The notes beneath the pieces were generated by a model. It was not told the origin of the DNA, made no database searches, and saw only the letters and a list, made by a program, of their open reading frames with translations. The translations under genes were made by a program, and so were the position numbers. From positions 1-5,300 of the forward strand of contig CALBJM010000082.1 in NCBI GenBank assembly GCA_937893225.1: 5,300 nt of DNA, read 5' to 3'. Shown piece by piece: positions 4,905-5,300 of this stretch (positions are counted from its first letter, which is position 1; every line of letters begins with the position of its first letter). The stretch comes from an uncultured Erysipelotrichaceae bacterium. GTDB taxonomy: Bacteria; Bacillota_I; Bacilli_A; Erysipelotrichales; Erysipelotrichaceae.

Positions 4905-5300
4905 CTAATGAAGTAATTGCGAATATTTATGTTTGTTAATTCGCTTTTCATAGTCATCTGCTTTTTCTAAAATGTGTTCGTCCTTATCATAATGATACAA
5001 ATGATCGGATAACTTTTTATCCGGAGGTACTTTATCAGAGTTGTTGACAGAACGAAGCATTTCTTTAACATGATCAATATTCAAAGAGGGTGAATCACAT
5101 AATGCAATACACTCATCCGTTGATGATGGAATGATATATAAGTCATGTTCCAATTTTTCAGCTAGATCATTTAGAACTCCGGCATAGAACATTGTGGCTG
5201 CACCATCTGTTTTATGTTCATTTGTCAGAACAACAAGTTGATGTTCTTTTTCTTCCAGGGCTATGTCGTTTGGAATTCCCATTAACATAGTTTCTAATGC
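4905..5300 (-). CDS. DUF5688 family protein, C-terminal part (5' end outside window)
   Basis: The frame is open to the right edge (four codons, ALET, precede the first ATG at 5288), so the visible 131 codons are the end of a longer gene and that internal methionine is not the start. The sequence matches the C-terminal region of DUF5688 proteins: LVVLTNEHKTDGAATMFYAG, then VLNDLAEKLEHDLYIIPSST with a conserved DLYIIPSS core, and a late VNNSDKVPPDKKLSDHLYHYDK motif. Members are roughly 300-400 residues long, common in Clostridia and Erysipelotrichia mobile elements, and without known function. No membrane segment is visible in this part. It ends in TAG at 4907-4905, just ahead of the small coiled-coil gene. 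Confidence 0.85.
   Translation of the reverse strand, partial: ALETMLMGIPNDIALEEKEHQLVVLTNEHKTDGAATMFYAGVLNDLAEKLEHDLYIIPSSTDECIALCDSPSLNIDHVKEMLRSVNNSDKVPPDKKLSDHLYHYDKDEHILEKADDYEKRINKHKYSQLLH

Larger units (their letters stand above)
1..5300. mobile_element. Internal part of an integrative conjugative or mobilizable element (DNA-processing region)
   Basis: The combination of MobC, a MOBP-type relaxase and a PcfB/DUF3801 protein on one strand is the signature of the mobilization section of Firmicute conjugative elements of the Tn1549 kind. DUF5688 genes and Phd/RelE toxin-antitoxin pairs are frequent companions of such elements. Neither end of the element, nor an integrase, nor attachment sites lie within the window, so its limits are unknown. 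The relaxase-PcfB order suggests that a VirD4/TraG-like coupling ATPase follows to the left. Two of the genes carry nonsense codons, so this copy may be decaying. A large mobilizable plasmid is an alternative I cannot exclude. Confidence 0.8.

Noticed and set aside
5286..5288. ATG at 5288 as the start of the DUF5688 gene
   Set aside because: The frame stays open upstream to the edge, the visible part matches only the C-terminal region of the family, and no ribosome site precedes this ATG in the bases available.

Overview
The window is AT-rich, and every gene I can support lies on the minus strand, so transcription runs from high to low coordinates. Gene families, strong Shine-Dalgarno sites (AAAGGAG type) and base composition point to a low-GC Firmicute, probably a gut or oral Clostridia or Erysipelotrichia species. 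It looks like the mobilization (DNA-processing) section of an integrative conjugative element of the broad Tn1549 kind, not housekeeping chromosome. The taxon is inferred from style and families only.

Reading in the direction of transcription: (1) 5300-4905, the 3' part of a DUF5688 gene; (2) 4887-4678, a 69-residue charged coiled-coil protein; (3) 4691-4611, a dense cluster of perfect and near-perfect palindromes; (4) 4596-4568, a good promoter, then a type II toxin-antitoxin pair (Phd/YefM-like antitoxin 4529-4266, RelE/ParE-like toxin 4279-3965), closed by a hairpin terminator at 3957-3925; (5) 3895-3563, mobC; (6) 3507-2074, an independent unit with its own promoter and terminator that encodes an AlbA_2 / GHKL-type ATPase / winged-helix protein broken in two by one in-frame TAA; (7) 2020-845, a MOBP-type relaxase with a premature in-frame TGA; its missing C-terminal tail is still open in the same frame down to 680; (8) 683-1, a PcfB/DUF3801 conjugation accessory gene running off the left edge.

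Functionally, MobC and the relaxase would form the relaxosome that nicks oriT, and PcfB would help deliver the complex to a VirD4-like coupling protein, probably encoded just left of the window. The toxin-antitoxin pair would stabilise the element. The AlbA_2 gene reads as cargo placed between mobC and the relaxase, which are usually neighbours.

The points most worth a second look are the two single-codon nonsense interruptions, each with an intact conserved continuation, and the palindrome cluster at 4611-4691, which could be an oriT or an operator. No rRNA, tRNA, CRISPR array or insertion sequence was seen. No gene-free stretch exceeds 150 bases.
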